This document shows positions 13,841 through 22,691 of a stretch of DNA of 38,080 nt, piece after piece. Made by a program: the position numbers and the translations under genes. The DNA is from a virus, in the IMG/VR virus record IMGVR_UViG_3300020156_000061, positions 1 to 38,080 of that record, one strand, 5' to 3'. A model generated the notes under the pieces. The model saw nothing but the letters and a program-made list of their open reading frames with translations, had not been told where the DNA came from and did not search any database. How positions within the stretch are numbered: position 1 is the first letter of the stretch; each line of letters opens with the position of its first letter.

Positions 13841-14200
13841 CTAATTGCTGCCTGCGTTAATTAGGTATTGCTGGATAACTGCAAATATAAGGCTCAGCAC
13901 CCCCATTGCGACAACGCCTAGGATAACTTTAATGAATTTATAGTCGGACAGCTCAATTTTGAATTGGTCGTTTACCTGCTTGCTGGTCATGTACTTATCC
14001 TCTAAACGAGCATTAATATCTTTTATCCCATCATCTATCTTTTTATCGAGATTGGCAACACGCAATTCATCTGCTACCTTGGCGTCTATACTTTCCTGCC
14101 GCAAGCGCGCTATGTCTTCACGCATATTTATGAATTCATAGCGTGGCACCGGCTCGAGCGGGTTGTGTACGTCCTGTTGCCGATCTTTTTGGTTTGACAT
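13841..14200 (-). CDS. XhlA-like coiled-coil membrane protein (lysis cassette)
   Basis: The 119-aa product has a long coiled coil (about 25-75, including REDIARLRQESIDAKVADEL) and a single C-terminal membrane helix (IKVILGVVAMGVLSLIFAVI). This order recalls XhlA/hemolysin-type accessory lysis proteins, which associate with a holin and an amidase at the membrane. It opens the lysis cassette after the terminator/promoter element, with AGGAG upstream of ATG 14200. Family naming is by layout, not a signature motif. Confidence 0.62.
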   Translation of the reverse strand: MSNQKDRQQDVHNPLEPVPRYEFINMREDIARLRQESIDAKVADELRVANLDKKIDDGIKDINARLEDKYMTSKQVNDQFKIELSDYKFIKVILGVVAMGVLSLIFAVIQQYLINAGSN

Positions 14201-14234
14201 AAGGCTCCTGTTTGTTTCAATTCATTTGATATTT

Positions 14235-14276
14235 AAAAAAGCTGCTCATGCCCCAATTATGGTATACATGAGCAGC
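14235..14276 (-). terminator. Rho-independent terminator of the tail operon
   Basis: On the minus strand GCTGCTCATG (14276-14267) pairs with CATGAGCAGC (14250-14241), a perfect 10-bp stem with a 16-nt loop. TTTTTT (14240-14235) follows. It lies after the gene at 14301 and before the lysis cassette. The loop contains the -10 box of the promoter at 14256. Confidence 0.83.
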
Positions 14277-14284
14277 AAATTCAA
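14256..14284 (-). promoter_or_regulatory. Promoter for the lysis cassette, overlapping the terminator hairpin
   Basis: On the minus strand TTGAAT (14284-14279) and CATAAT (14261-14256) are 17 bases apart. Transcription would start near 14249, after the 5' arm of the terminator, so that transcript cannot fold the hairpin and would continue into the lysis genes. Box quality is good at -10 (5 of 6) and fair at -35 (4 of 6). Confidence 0.58.
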
Positions 14285-14300
14285 CCTTGGATAAGGGAGA

Positions 14301-14879
14301 CTATTCGTTGATATAGCCGTCGGCGACGAGCTTCTTGTAAATCTCTTCGTCGGTTTTCGCGTGGTAGTTTTCAGCGCTCAAAGGAACGAGGAAACCAGCG
14401 ATCGCACGGAGGTGCGTGTGTGGGGTTTTACCATCAAAGAAGTCAACAGTCTTACCGTTCTTACGAGGGAAGCCCATACCTGGCTCGCTTTGCGGCGTGT
14501 TGCTCACGAATGCGCGGCGGCCAGCTGCTTTCTCTTCGTCGGTAGCTGGAGCAGTCTTGTTGCGCTCCCGCTGTACCGTGCGCTGTGCGCTAGAAGCAGA
14601 GTTTTTAGGTGATTCATCAACTTGAGGAGTAGCGGGCTTGTCAGCGCCTTTTTTCTTGCCCTCTTCGTCTTCGGTACCCTTGGCACCTTTTCCTTCAACA
14701 CCGTCACCAGCACCTTGGGTGATTGTGTCTTCATCGATCTCCGTACCTTCGTCGGCAAGATCGAGCTCTTCCTTTAAAGCTGGTGACAATTTGTCTGCTG
14801 GAACTTCCTTATTCGCAGTAGTGTCTAAATACATGTTAGAGCCGTCCTGGGCTTTCACAACTCGTTTATATGTGGCCAT
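14301..14879 (-). CDS. Hypothetical virion-associated protein
   Basis: The 192-aa product starts after AAAGGAG. Its N-terminus (MATYKRVVKAQDGSNMYLDT) is folded-looking. Residues about 45-125 are low-complexity and charged (GKGAKGTEDEEGKKKGADKP). The C-terminal part (NGKTVDFFDGKTPHTHLRAI) is ordered again. No family recognised. It is last before the terminator of the tail operon and next to the Acb2-like gene, so it may be either a minor structural protein or an injected accessory protein. Confidence 0.68.
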   Translation of the reverse strand: MATYKRVVKAQDGSNMYLDTTANKEVPADKLSPALKEELDLADEGTEIDEDTITQGAGDGVEGKGAKGTEDEEGKKKGADKPATPQVDESPKNSASSAQRTVQRERNKTAPATDEEKAAGRRAFVSNTPQSEPGMGFPRKNGKTVDFFDGKTPHTHLRAIAGFLVPLSAENYHAKTDEEIYKKLVADGYINE

Positions 14880-14899
14880 ATGATTTCTCCTTTGGCTTA

Positions 14900-15151
14900 T
14901 TATTTTTGAAACGTGATCGCTTTAACTGCGGCCATCTGTGCTAATATTAGCTGATCAACGGCCATCTTGTCGATATCATACCCGAGCTCATCACTCGAAT
15001 CGGTGCCATTACCATCGTGAACCATGTCGATAACAGCGGCCATATGCTCTTTAATCTTTTGTACTTTTTCGTCACCCGATGGATTGAATGAAAGGCCAAC
15101 TGCCTTTTCACCGTACGTCAGGCTCCTATCTTGCGTTGCTTCCGTTGCCAT
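14900..15151 (-). CDS. Acb2/Tad1-hairpin-like small protein (candidate anti-CBASS sponge)
   Basis: The 83-aa product has TYGEKAVGLSFNPSGDEKVQ near the start, a helical stretch (KIKEHMAAVIDMVHD), an acidic turn and ends LILAQMAAVKAITFQK. From memory this GEKAVG..FNPSG...K(I/V)K and AQM.AVKAIT pattern is that of a phage family with the Acb2/Tad1 hairpin domain (DUF7681-like). Members of the Acb2 group bind cyclic oligonucleotides and block CBASS signalling. Length fits. In the leftward operon it would be made with virion genes. I did not see the binding residues confirmed by alignment. Confidence 0.6.
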   Translation of the reverse strand: MATEATQDRSLTYGEKAVGLSFNPSGDEKVQKIKEHMAAVIDMVHDGNGTDSSDELGYDIDKMAVDQLILAQMAAVKAITFQK

Positions 15152-15190
15152 AAAATCCTCCTTTAATGGTTATAGCTACTTACCACTATA

Positions 15191-18100
15191 TCAACGACTG
15201 GCGTTTTCTTGTAGACTTCGGCGCCGCTGCTTCATTGACCGGCTACTCAGATTGAGCTTGAGGCCCACCAGGCGCTCGGCCAATTCATCATCAACGTTGT
15301 CGCCATATTTCTCAATGTATGGGGTAAACTTCTGGATAAGGTACGCATTGTACTGTTGCGCAGCTTCCTGAGCCGCCGCATTATCGCCGGCAGCAATAGC
15401 GTCGTTAATGTACTTGTTGATCGACGCCTTACTATCACGGGCTTCATTGTAAATTTTGTAGAACTCACTTTGCGATCGAGTACCACCCGAGCCAGATACG
15501 ACATTCTTCACTTGCTCAACAGGAGTTTTACCGCTCAATAGGCCAGCCGACGCACCCTCACGCATTGTCTTTAGGTGATATGGCGAAACGCCGGTGGCCG
15601 TAGCAAGTGCGGCATCAATTGGCGATGTCTTCTCATCGATCTGCTGAGTGGCCGTAAGGCCCTGTTTATTCTCCGGAACAATTTCGCGGCCGGTAAAGTA
15701 GCTGTGGTTGCTAACGATTTCCTGCGGCGTACGGATAAGCGGGTTCGAGAATACAGGAGCGGAGCTAAGGATGGCATCACCGCTAAGCTTGCCCTCTTTT
15801 TCAATTTGCAACGGCGTGGCGTAGCCGATCGTCTTCATGAACAGTTCGGCAAATCCCTGGGAATCCTGGCCGGCCATTTTGTCCAGGGCGACTTCCAAAT
15901 TGTTGCCGAATACTTTGGCGGCGTCGTTCTTTGGAATCTTGATCACATCGGTATATTTACCGTTCTCATCCTTATTGTCACCAAGGATAATCACAAAGTT
16001 ATTTTCCCGGTCGAATTCGCTCAAGTTGTTAAGCACATCCGGATACATTGTGCGGTTCCAAACGTACCCGCTCACAGCCGGCAGCGCGACACCAACAGAA
16101 AGCATACCGATCATTTTCTTCGGGTCTTCTTTTATCGCATCGTACACGCGCTTGTTACCCTGCAGAATCGAGTTAAAGAATGGCGTGTAGTTATTAAGCA
16201 GCCGTGATACCGTTCCGGCGTTCTGGAGGTCCCCTAGCGCATTTCGAGCGGCCAACGCAGCTGCAGGGTCACTCATGCCCTTTTCAATCGCTGCCCGGGC
16301 TTCTGCGAGCCTTGGAGCGTATTCTAATGCACGGCCCGTATTCTGCATGATGCGCGAGTAGCCACGGGCCAATGGAACGACACCCGAGTATTTACCCATG
16401 ATCTTGGCAGCTTTTTTAAACATCCCGTCGGCCGTATCGACTGGTTTGCCGGTGATTTTTTCAGTAACGTCACGAACAATCTGATCAGTATTTCCACGAT
16501 CGTTAAACACGCCGGCAGCACCACCACCAGCTTTCGTAACCTGTTTGGCAAAATCGCTGTTAGTAATCGAATCCATAAAGCCCTGGACCCATCGCTTCGC
16601 GTATGGAACCAACAACAGCCTTTCGGCCACCGGAATGTTTTTAGAGGTAAGCCAGTGGGTACCAGTATCACGAATGGAGTTTTTAACCAAGAAGGCCGGT
16701 GAAAGAATCGTAGCGGCCGCTTTGAACGGGGCGGAGGTAGCGCGCATGATCTCATCCAGTCCGCCGCGCTGGATATCGTTCTTACCTTTGTACGCATCAG
16801 CGATGTATTGTGGCAATGCGATTCGCTCCTGGATGCCGTTATTCCAGCCGGTGACTGCTTCGTACCCATCCGGCACATCAAGATCGGCGTGGGCTTTAGC
16901 CTCGTCAGCATTGGCACGCATTTTACCAACAACTTCGTCGTACTCACTTTTCGCAAAGCCAATATCATCAAGAAGCGCGGACATTTTGGCGTCACGGGTA
17001 CCAACTTGCCTTTTGATTCGATCGATATCAGCGCGGCTACCGTTCTCGATAAGGTTGCGAACGAATGCGCCAGTATCCTGGGTACCAAGTTTAGAGCCCG
17101 TTGTGGCCGCTTCGATTCCAGCACCTTCAATAATGCCTTCGTCAACGATGCCCTGGGCGCGTGCCTGTGTGGCCGGAGAAGCGCCTGGAGCATTACGTCG
17201 GCCGAGTGCCGCTTCTACTTGGCGGGCAAGATCAGTCATTTCGTCATCAGCTACTCGTGATACCTGGCCGGTGCGCGACGTAGGGACATCCCCGCCAAGG
17301 CCGGAAACAGTAAGATCACCGGCGGTCATACGCTGGCCACCACCCTTTAATGAAAGATTCAACCCCTTCTTTTCGAGATTGTTAATTTCAGTCTCCAGGC
17401 GTCGAATTAGCCGATTATCGCTTTTAATGATTCTATCAAGCTGGGTACGGACCGGGCGAAGTTCTTTATTGTCACCGGCGAGGCTCATTCGAGCGCTCAC
17501 ATCGTCGGCATTACGCAGCTTAATAACCATCTCCGGAACAGTGTCGGCAAGCGCCTGGGCGCTCTTAAACACTTTGTTTTTCTGGATGATATTTTCGGTC
17601 TTTACAGCCGCCCGGGTGATTGCCTCAAATGGGTCTTCAATAATAAACTGGCGATCGTCACCCATGCCCTTAACAGCACGAACGAGGTTCTGCGAAATAT
17701 TGTTTGAATTAGTCGATGCAAATAATCTCTGGTTACTATCGATGTAGTCTGCCAGATTAAAACGGGTAAAGTAGTGCGGGTTGAATTCCTTGATGGCATC
17801 GTATCCCTCTTTGGAAATGAAGCCATTGTCACGGAGCCTTTGTAGCTGTTCGTCCTGGAAGTCGATAATGCGCTGAGTGGCCGCTTGCACCTGCTCGAAT
17901 TTTTCAGGTCCCAGGCGTGCGCGCATCTCATCAATTTTTGCCGCTTCGGCCGCCACAGTTTGCGGGCCATACACATCAGCACGGTCATTGACCACCTGTT
18001 GTGCGACACCGAATTGTTTAACGTCTTCGGAGAGGCCGTTTTTGCGCACGTAATCAAAGTCCTGGACAACGTTCTGCAGACGAGCGGCCGCTGCCTCATC

Positions 18101-19270
18101 CATACCGTTACGCAGCTGTGCGAGTGCTGCCGGGTCATCTTCCGGAAGCAGCGTTTTTCCAGTTTTCGCAGTGTATGCTTTACCCAAATCTCTAAGAGGA
18201 GCATTCGCATCAAACAACTGCTCGTTCAATTTATCCATGAAACCACGGTCAGTTTTGTTATCCTTCATTATTTGCTCGCGGCTCTTGAAAGTAACGCCTA
18301 CATTATCGGTCGGCAGTGTTTCATCCGGTTTCACGCCCGACTGGAGCGCCGTGGTTGGTGTTACCTCTGGTTCGAGCGGATTTCGCGTTGCGCCTGGAAC
18401 GGTTTGATCGGCCAAGTCGGTAACACTAGCAACCGCATCAGCCTCTTCTCGCGCGCCTGGAACGCGTATATAGCCCCCTTCACGTATGGAACGGGGTTGC
18501 ATTTGGAATTCTTCTACAGCGCCCTTAGCGCCGCGTATACCGCGTTGTATGCCATGTCCGGCTAATTCAGCCGTGGTACCAAGTGCAGCTGGCAACGCAT
18601 AGTTTCCGGCAACAGTTAACGGATTAATCTCATTACCCTGGATAACATCATTAAGAGTATCGGCCGTACCGTAAACGCTGGCTTCTTTTAGATTCTGCTT
18701 GGCTACTTGCCCCACCAATTGCTTGCCGCCTTGCGCAGCCGCGCCCGCAATATCCGCAGCCGCTTTAACGCCCCGGCCAACAGGGAGGATAGAAGCAGTA
18801 TCGACACCTGATCCAACGAACTGCTTTGTGAATTCACCCAGCTCGCCCATCTTATCATCCGGGTCCGCCTGGACAATACCGGCTTTCGTGACGGTGAGTT
18901 TGTGGCCGATGATATCTTTCGTAACTTCATTGAATTGTTCCTGGAGTTCTTTTTGGTTAATCTCACCGGAGTTATAGAGCTCGTTTAATTCACTAACTTT
19001 ACCCTCCACTTCGGAAGGGTCGATCGCAGCACCGATTGTGGTAATAGCTTTTCGAGGTATACTTGTGGCCGCATCGAACGCGCCTTTGGCAACACCGCCA
19101 ACAAAATCAAGCGCCTGCTCGAGAGGGTTTTTGTCTTCACCCTTTTTCTCCTCTTCGGCGCGTCGGGCTTCTTGCATACTTTTGGCACGTTCACGAAGAC
19201 GGGCCCGGCGGCGTTCTTCTTCCTCCGAGCTTCCGCGAATTGATTCTATAAAATCTTGATAACTGGCCAT
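15191..19270 (-). CDS. Giant internal virion protein with LPD38-like domain
   Basis: The 1359-aa protein is by far the largest here. An N-terminal Arg/Glu coiled coil (EEEERRRARLRERAKSMQEA) leads into helical and glycine-rich parts. Residues about 830-1060 resemble the large polyvalent protein domain LPD38, as in GRALEYAPRLAEARAAIEKG and LLNNYTPFFNSILQGNKR. The remainder is helical, with a hydrophobic patch near 1048 (IGMLSVGVALPAVSGYVW) that could enter a membrane. In podoviruses such proteins are packed inside the capsid and ejected with DNA. No transglycosylase or protease motif is obvious to me. Confidence 0.77.
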   Translation of the reverse strand: MASYQDFIESIRGSSEEEERRRARLRERAKSMQEARRAEEEKKGEDKNPLEQALDFVGGVAKGAFDAATSIPRKAITTIGAAIDPSEVEGKVSELNELYNSGEINQKELQEQFNEVTKDIIGHKLTVTKAGIVQADPDDKMGELGEFTKQFVGSGVDTASILPVGRGVKAAADIAGAAAQGGKQLVGQVAKQNLKEASVYGTADTLNDVIQGNEINPLTVAGNYALPAALGTTAELAGHGIQRGIRGAKGAVEEFQMQPRSIREGGYIRVPGAREEADAVASVTDLADQTVPGATRNPLEPEVTPTTALQSGVKPDETLPTDNVGVTFKSREQIMKDNKTDRGFMDKLNEQLFDANAPLRDLGKAYTAKTGKTLLPEDDPAALAQLRNGMDEAAAARLQNVVQDFDYVRKNGLSEDVKQFGVAQQVVNDRADVYGPQTVAAEAAKIDEMRARLGPEKFEQVQAATQRIIDFQDEQLQRLRDNGFISKEGYDAIKEFNPHYFTRFNLADYIDSNQRLFASTNSNNISQNLVRAVKGMGDDRQFIIEDPFEAITRAAVKTENIIQKNKVFKSAQALADTVPEMVIKLRNADDVSARMSLAGDNKELRPVRTQLDRIIKSDNRLIRRLETEINNLEKKGLNLSLKGGGQRMTAGDLTVSGLGGDVPTSRTGQVSRVADDEMTDLARQVEAALGRRNAPGASPATQARAQGIVDEGIIEGAGIEAATTGSKLGTQDTGAFVRNLIENGSRADIDRIKRQVGTRDAKMSALLDDIGFAKSEYDEVVGKMRANADEAKAHADLDVPDGYEAVTGWNNGIQERIALPQYIADAYKGKNDIQRGGLDEIMRATSAPFKAAATILSPAFLVKNSIRDTGTHWLTSKNIPVAERLLLVPYAKRWVQGFMDSITNSDFAKQVTKAGGGAAGVFNDRGNTDQIVRDVTEKITGKPVDTADGMFKKAAKIMGKYSGVVPLARGYSRIMQNTGRALEYAPRLAEARAAIEKGMSDPAAALAARNALGDLQNAGTVSRLLNNYTPFFNSILQGNKRVYDAIKEDPKKMIGMLSVGVALPAVSGYVWNRTMYPDVLNNLSEFDRENNFVIILGDNKDENGKYTDVIKIPKNDAAKVFGNNLEVALDKMAGQDSQGFAELFMKTIGYATPLQIEKEGKLSGDAILSSAPVFSNPLIRTPQEIVSNHSYFTGREIVPENKQGLTATQQIDEKTSPIDAALATATGVSPYHLKTMREGASAGLLSGKTPVEQVKNVVSGSGGTRSQSEFYKIYNEARDSKASINKYINDAIAAGDNAAAQEAAQQYNAYLIQKFTPYIEKYGDNVDDELAERLVGLKLNLSSRSMKQRRRSLQENASR

Positions 19271-19273
19271 AGG

Positions 19274-19963
19274 TTACTTCAATAGCGAAGAGATGCTATT
19301 GCTCCCTCCGCCGCTTGAAGCACCACCACCCCAGCCGGAGCCGGAATTAAGCTTAAATAACGGACGGTTGTTACTCTGCGAAAAACTCTGGCCGTAGTTT
19401 CCACCACCGTAAATGTGGGGATATTTGCGAATAAGCTCCTGCATAATATCCGAAGCCGTGGACTTAGGGTCAATGCCATTGTCATCCTTCACGTACTGGC
19501 CAATGATTTCTGTATCGCCGGTTTGGATAGCATCGATAAGGTTACGCGTTGAAGCGTAATCGTTAATGAATTGGATATCGAATGGATTCTCAGATTTAGC
19601 CAGCACCTCAGCCGCAGTACGGCCGGTGACTTTAGCAAATTCCTGCACACTAATAGGATTGCCCTCTGGGTCGAAGAAATCAAACCCACCATCATCCTTA
19701 CGCTGCATCCGGTATTTAGATGGGTCCATTCTATCTTGTAGCCTCCTAGCTTCTGCTTGACGTGCAGCCTCGGCCTCCTGCGCCTGGCGATCAGCAACAA
19801 CGCCGGCAAATTGCCCTACGCCAGCTGCCGGTTTTGCAAGCACATCTCCAAAAAGTCCCTGCACAAACTGATTAACAGCACCATTATTGCTGCCGGCATT
19901 ACGATCACCGCCCTGGATACCGGCGAGAACTGCTTGGGAGAGTTGTTTGAGCTGATCTTCCAT
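19274..19963 (-). CDS. Probable internal virion protein
   Basis: The 229-aa product has an Ala/Gln-rich N-terminus (AGVVADRQAQEAEAARQAEA), a small ordered part (DDGGFDFFDPEGNPISVQEF and after) and a Gly/Ser/Asn-rich C-terminus (GGGNYGQSFSQSNNRP). No family recognised. It sits between the giant LPD38 protein and another Gln/Ala-rich protein, a cluster typical of podoviral ejection proteins. Gaps are only a few bases, so co-expression is clear. Confidence 0.65.
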   Translation of the reverse strand: MEDQLKQLSQAVLAGIQGGDRNAGSNNGAVNQFVQGLFGDVLAKPAAGVGQFAGVVADRQAQEAEAARQAEARRLQDRMDPSKYRMQRKDDGGFDFFDPEGNPISVQEFAKVTGRTAAEVLAKSENPFDIQFINDYASTRNLIDAIQTGDTEIIGQYVKDDNGIDPKSTASDIMQELIRKYPHIYGGGNYGQSFSQSNNRPLFKLNSGSGWGGGASSGGGSNSISSLLK

Positions 19964-19984
19964 ATACTTTTTATCCTATCATCT

Positions 19985-20977
19985 TTACATGTAAACCTGT
20001 TTAGCAAGCGCGATATCTTGTGGGCGCCATTGGCCACTGCCTGCAAGGCTGGCAATGAATTGTGCAACCCCTTGCTGGCTGTACGATTGCGTGCGGCTAA
20101 TAATGTCGAGTGCTTTGTCGAGCTCGTTCTGCAGACGGAAGGCATTCTCTTCGTTGGCCAATTGCTGCATAGCAGTATCGAAGTCGATCTGCACAGCCTT
20201 GTCGTCTTGAGCCTTTTTCTGATCGGCACGGACATCGCCCGTTGCAAGGTCCTCAAGCGTACGATCGGCCAGGAGCTCTTTCGCCGCTTCATTGTTTTTA
20301 AACTCTTCGATTTGCCTAGCGGCCGAACGGTTACGATCTTGCAGCTGGCGCTCAACAGTTTGTTGCCCCATACCAGTATCAGTACCACCACCAGCAGCAA
20401 TTTCTTCCTGGAGTGAACGCCTGGCGTCATCAAACTGCGTACCCTCATCGACAAGAAAGTTCTCGCGCACCTGACCGATCTGCGCAAGGGCATTCGCTAA
20501 ATCTTCCCCGGTGCGTACACGGTTCGTTTGGTTGTCAGTTCGAGTGTTAGTACGAGCAATTTCGCTATTTTCAAATGAAAGGTCACGCTGTTTTGTTTTT
20601 GCAGTACGGGTAATCGATTGCCCTTCAAGGAAGTTATTAAGCTTCTGTGTATAGAGGGGCGTTACATCGTTCGTGGCATTTTGTTTTGCCCGGTTATAGT
20701 TACCCAAAATATCAAAGTTAGGCAGCTTCGGTGCCTGGGCTAATTGGTTTTGGAGCGCCGCAAGTTGTGCGCTCATTTGCTGCCATTTCAAATCTTCCGA
20801 ACTAGGGCTCGCGGGTTTCGGTGCGGGTGCAGCTGTTGCTTGCTTGTGAGCCTGGGACATTTGCTGATTACCGCGATCAATCGCGGCTAAAGTATCATTC
20901 GCTGTGCGACTTCCCTGCGTCCACCAGTTCCATGCTGTGGAGAGGGATTTTGCCATTGGGTCCCAGAAGCCGGCCAT
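19985..20977 (-). CDS. Helical internal virion protein
   Basis: The 330-aa product is rich in Gln, Ala and Asn and mainly helical, with MSAQLAALQNQLAQAPKLPN (about 68) and DKALDIISRTQSYSQQGVAQ near the end. The N-terminus (MAGFWDPMAKSLSTAWNWWT) is amphipathic with several tryptophans and might interact with membranes. It has no enzymatic signature. Like its neighbours it probably forms part of the internal core or ejected channel; this is inferred from position and composition. Confidence 0.66.
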   Translation of the reverse strand: MAGFWDPMAKSLSTAWNWWTQGSRTANDTLAAIDRGNQQMSQAHKQATAAPAPKPASPSSEDLKWQQMSAQLAALQNQLAQAPKLPNFDILGNYNRAKQNATNDVTPLYTQKLNNFLEGQSITRTAKTKQRDLSFENSEIARTNTRTDNQTNRVRTGEDLANALAQIGQVRENFLVDEGTQFDDARRSLQEEIAAGGGTDTGMGQQTVERQLQDRNRSAARQIEEFKNNEAAKELLADRTLEDLATGDVRADQKKAQDDKAVQIDFDTAMQQLANEENAFRLQNELDKALDIISRTQSYSQQGVAQFIASLAGSGQWRPQDIALAKQVYM

Positions 20978-21042
20978 AGATTATTTATTATCCTTCATGA
21001 AAAATATTATGTATCATTAGCGTTACTAAGTCCATATTACAC

Positions 21043-21561
21043 CTAACTCTGCAGCACGCTATCATAGGGCTCATCCAGTCCTTCATTCTGGAAAATCGTA
21101 AGCTTAATGCGAAAAAGAATGTCCTGCATAATTGAATTGTACGATTGCGATGGACCGGACGTGCTTCTCACTTGATGTACAAAATATACCTTTTTTTCAT
21201 CGACCCGGAAAAAGACTGATTCACTAAACGGCACACCACCCGCAAATAAATACGAGCTGTACTGGCCTTCCGTACCAGACAGTGCCGGCGGCACCTGCCG
21301 TGTGTAAAATCGAACCGAAACGCGAGGAATGAACGCTGTTACTTTATGGTCCTGACTATAAAAAATATACTCTTTCGTTTCCGGAGTATTAGTGCTCACC
21401 GTAAGCATGATGCCGCCATTCATCTCAAGAATTTTAAGATGCCCCTTCGATGGCGATGGGTCAACGAGTAAGTGTGACCGCTCACTCGAGTAATTTAGCG
21501 GTTCATCTAAAAGAGTTCCGCCCTCCGGCGCCGCAATAATACCAGTACGACGCCCGCTCAT
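21043..21561 (-). CDS. Structural protein of unknown role
   Basis: The 172-aa product is beta-rich (HLKILEMNGGIMLTVSTNTP; YIFYSQDHKVTAFIPRVSVR) with no catalytic motif. It overlaps the upstream structural gene by four bases (ATGA). It lies between the nozzle group and the internal proteins, suggesting a tail or minor capsid component. The 65-bp gap downstream of its stop is AT-rich and shows no clear hairpin. Confidence 0.66.
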   Translation of the reverse strand: MSGRRTGIIAAPEGGTLLDEPLNYSSERSHLLVDPSPSKGHLKILEMNGGIMLTVSTNTPETKEYIFYSQDHKVTAFIPRVSVRFYTRQVPPALSGTEGQYSSYLFAGGVPFSESVFFRVDEKKVYFVHQVRSTSGPSQSYNSIMQDILFRIKLTIFQNEGLDEPYDSVLQS

Positions 21562-22397
21562 CCGGCCAACTCCGCAGGGTCTTTTAAGATAACGCAGCCG
21601 AATTTCCTGTCTCCAAGTGACGACTGCACGCCGGTAAAACTTATGTCGCGCGCGTTCGCCCTGGCATTGGCATACGATTCAAACAGCGCACCGTAAACAA
21701 ATTGTCCGCGAGGAGCAATAATATTTGAGCCTGGGCTACCATTCTCATCAAATGCTGAGCAAAGCAAATAGGAAGGAGGATAGCCGACGTCGTGGACGAC
21801 TTTCAGCAAGCCGTCGTCGGCCTGAAAAACCCCAGAAATATGCACACTGATCTGTTTTGCTGGCGTGTACAGCGTATATTTTCGCGGGTCTGATTCATTG
21901 ATATTGGTGCCGCCACGATTAGGGTCAAGAAACTTTGCGCCGTAACGGGCATTTGGGGACGGCTGAGCAAGCCCGAGCACGGAAGATGGCGCTTTATACG
22001 TTTCACGCAAATCAAGGTCATACACGCGCAGCATTCCACGAATACGCACCGTGGGACCGTCAAAGCCAGAATCCCAGAAAGGAATCGTAAAATAAATACC
22101 ATCCGGGTATGAGTAACACTCCTGCGCAATTTGGCCAGGATTGAAATTAAACGGGTCCGAGCTTATGCTTTTTTTCGATATCTGTATTTCAAACGCCGGC
22201 GCAAATGGAAGTGAGTGCCGCCAAAGTAGCAGCTTCTTAAAACCGTTAGGCTGCCCCGCAAGGTTGAATGTTATATCGATGTACTTCTCAATATAGATAT
22301 CGAGGAACTTCCAGCGCGAATCCATGACTTTTTGGTAGTCATTCGCGCGGCGCCAATCTATCCCCTGCTGGGAGAATACCGCACCATATCGTTGCAT
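21558..22397 (-). CDS. Structural protein, beta-rich
   Basis: The 279-aa product (MQRYGAVFSQQGIDWRRAND onward) contains several beta strands (FEIQISKKSISSDPFNFNPG; FTIPFWDSGFDGPTVRIRGM) and later AKQISVHISGVFQADDG. I do not recognise a family. Its placement directly after the nozzle group suggests a tail-tip or connector component. It starts four bases after the preceding stop and shares four bases with the following gene. Confidence 0.66.
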   Translation of the reverse strand: MQRYGAVFSQQGIDWRRANDYQKVMDSRWKFLDIYIEKYIDITFNLAGQPNGFKKLLLWRHSLPFAPAFEIQISKKSISSDPFNFNPGQIAQECYSYPDGIYFTIPFWDSGFDGPTVRIRGMLRVYDLDLRETYKAPSSVLGLAQPSPNARYGAKFLDPNRGGTNINESDPRKYTLYTPAKQISVHISGVFQADDGLLKVVHDVGYPPSYLLCSAFDENGSPGSNIIAPRGQFVYGALFESYANARANARDISFTGVQSSLGDRKFGCVILKDPAELAG

Positions 22398-22400
22398 AAG

Positions 22401-22691
22401 CTACGCCTCCAGGTCGCCGACACGCCAGACTTGATTGCTGCCATCATCGCGACCTGCAACAAGTCCGTCACCACTTGCGCCATCGATTAAAACCTTACCG
22501 ACTTCAATCATGTCACCCATGTTTCCGGAAACGTGCATCTGATCAAAGTTAATATTGTTCATCACAGATACCGTACGCTTCATCTGATTAAGCGTTCCTA
22601 CTGTGGGGTCACTAGTTATTGTGCGGCGCAAAAAGCCGTTAAAACCGGCATTGGTATATGTGTATCCGCCGCTATTCCTATTCGGGTACAT
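22401..22691 (-). CDS. Small structural protein
   Basis: The 96-aa product (MYPNRNSGGYTYTNAGFNGF start) overlaps the end of the nozzle gene by 14 bases. Its middle (NNINFDQMHVSGNMGDMIEV) and Gly-rich end (DGASGDGLVAGRDDGSNQVW) suggest a short beta structure, as in fibre-attachment or minor tail proteins. No family recognised. Confidence 0.6.
   Translation of the reverse strand: MYPNRNSGGYTYTNAGFNGFLRRTITSDPTVGTLNQMKRTVSVMNNINFDQMHVSGNMGDMIEVGKVLIDGASGDGLVAGRDDGSNQVWRVGDLEA

Noticed and set aside
16545-17747. 400-aa plus-strand open frame inside the 1359-aa gene
   Set aside because: It is antisense to the long internal virion protein, is Ser/Arg-rich and has no start signal; a shadow frame.
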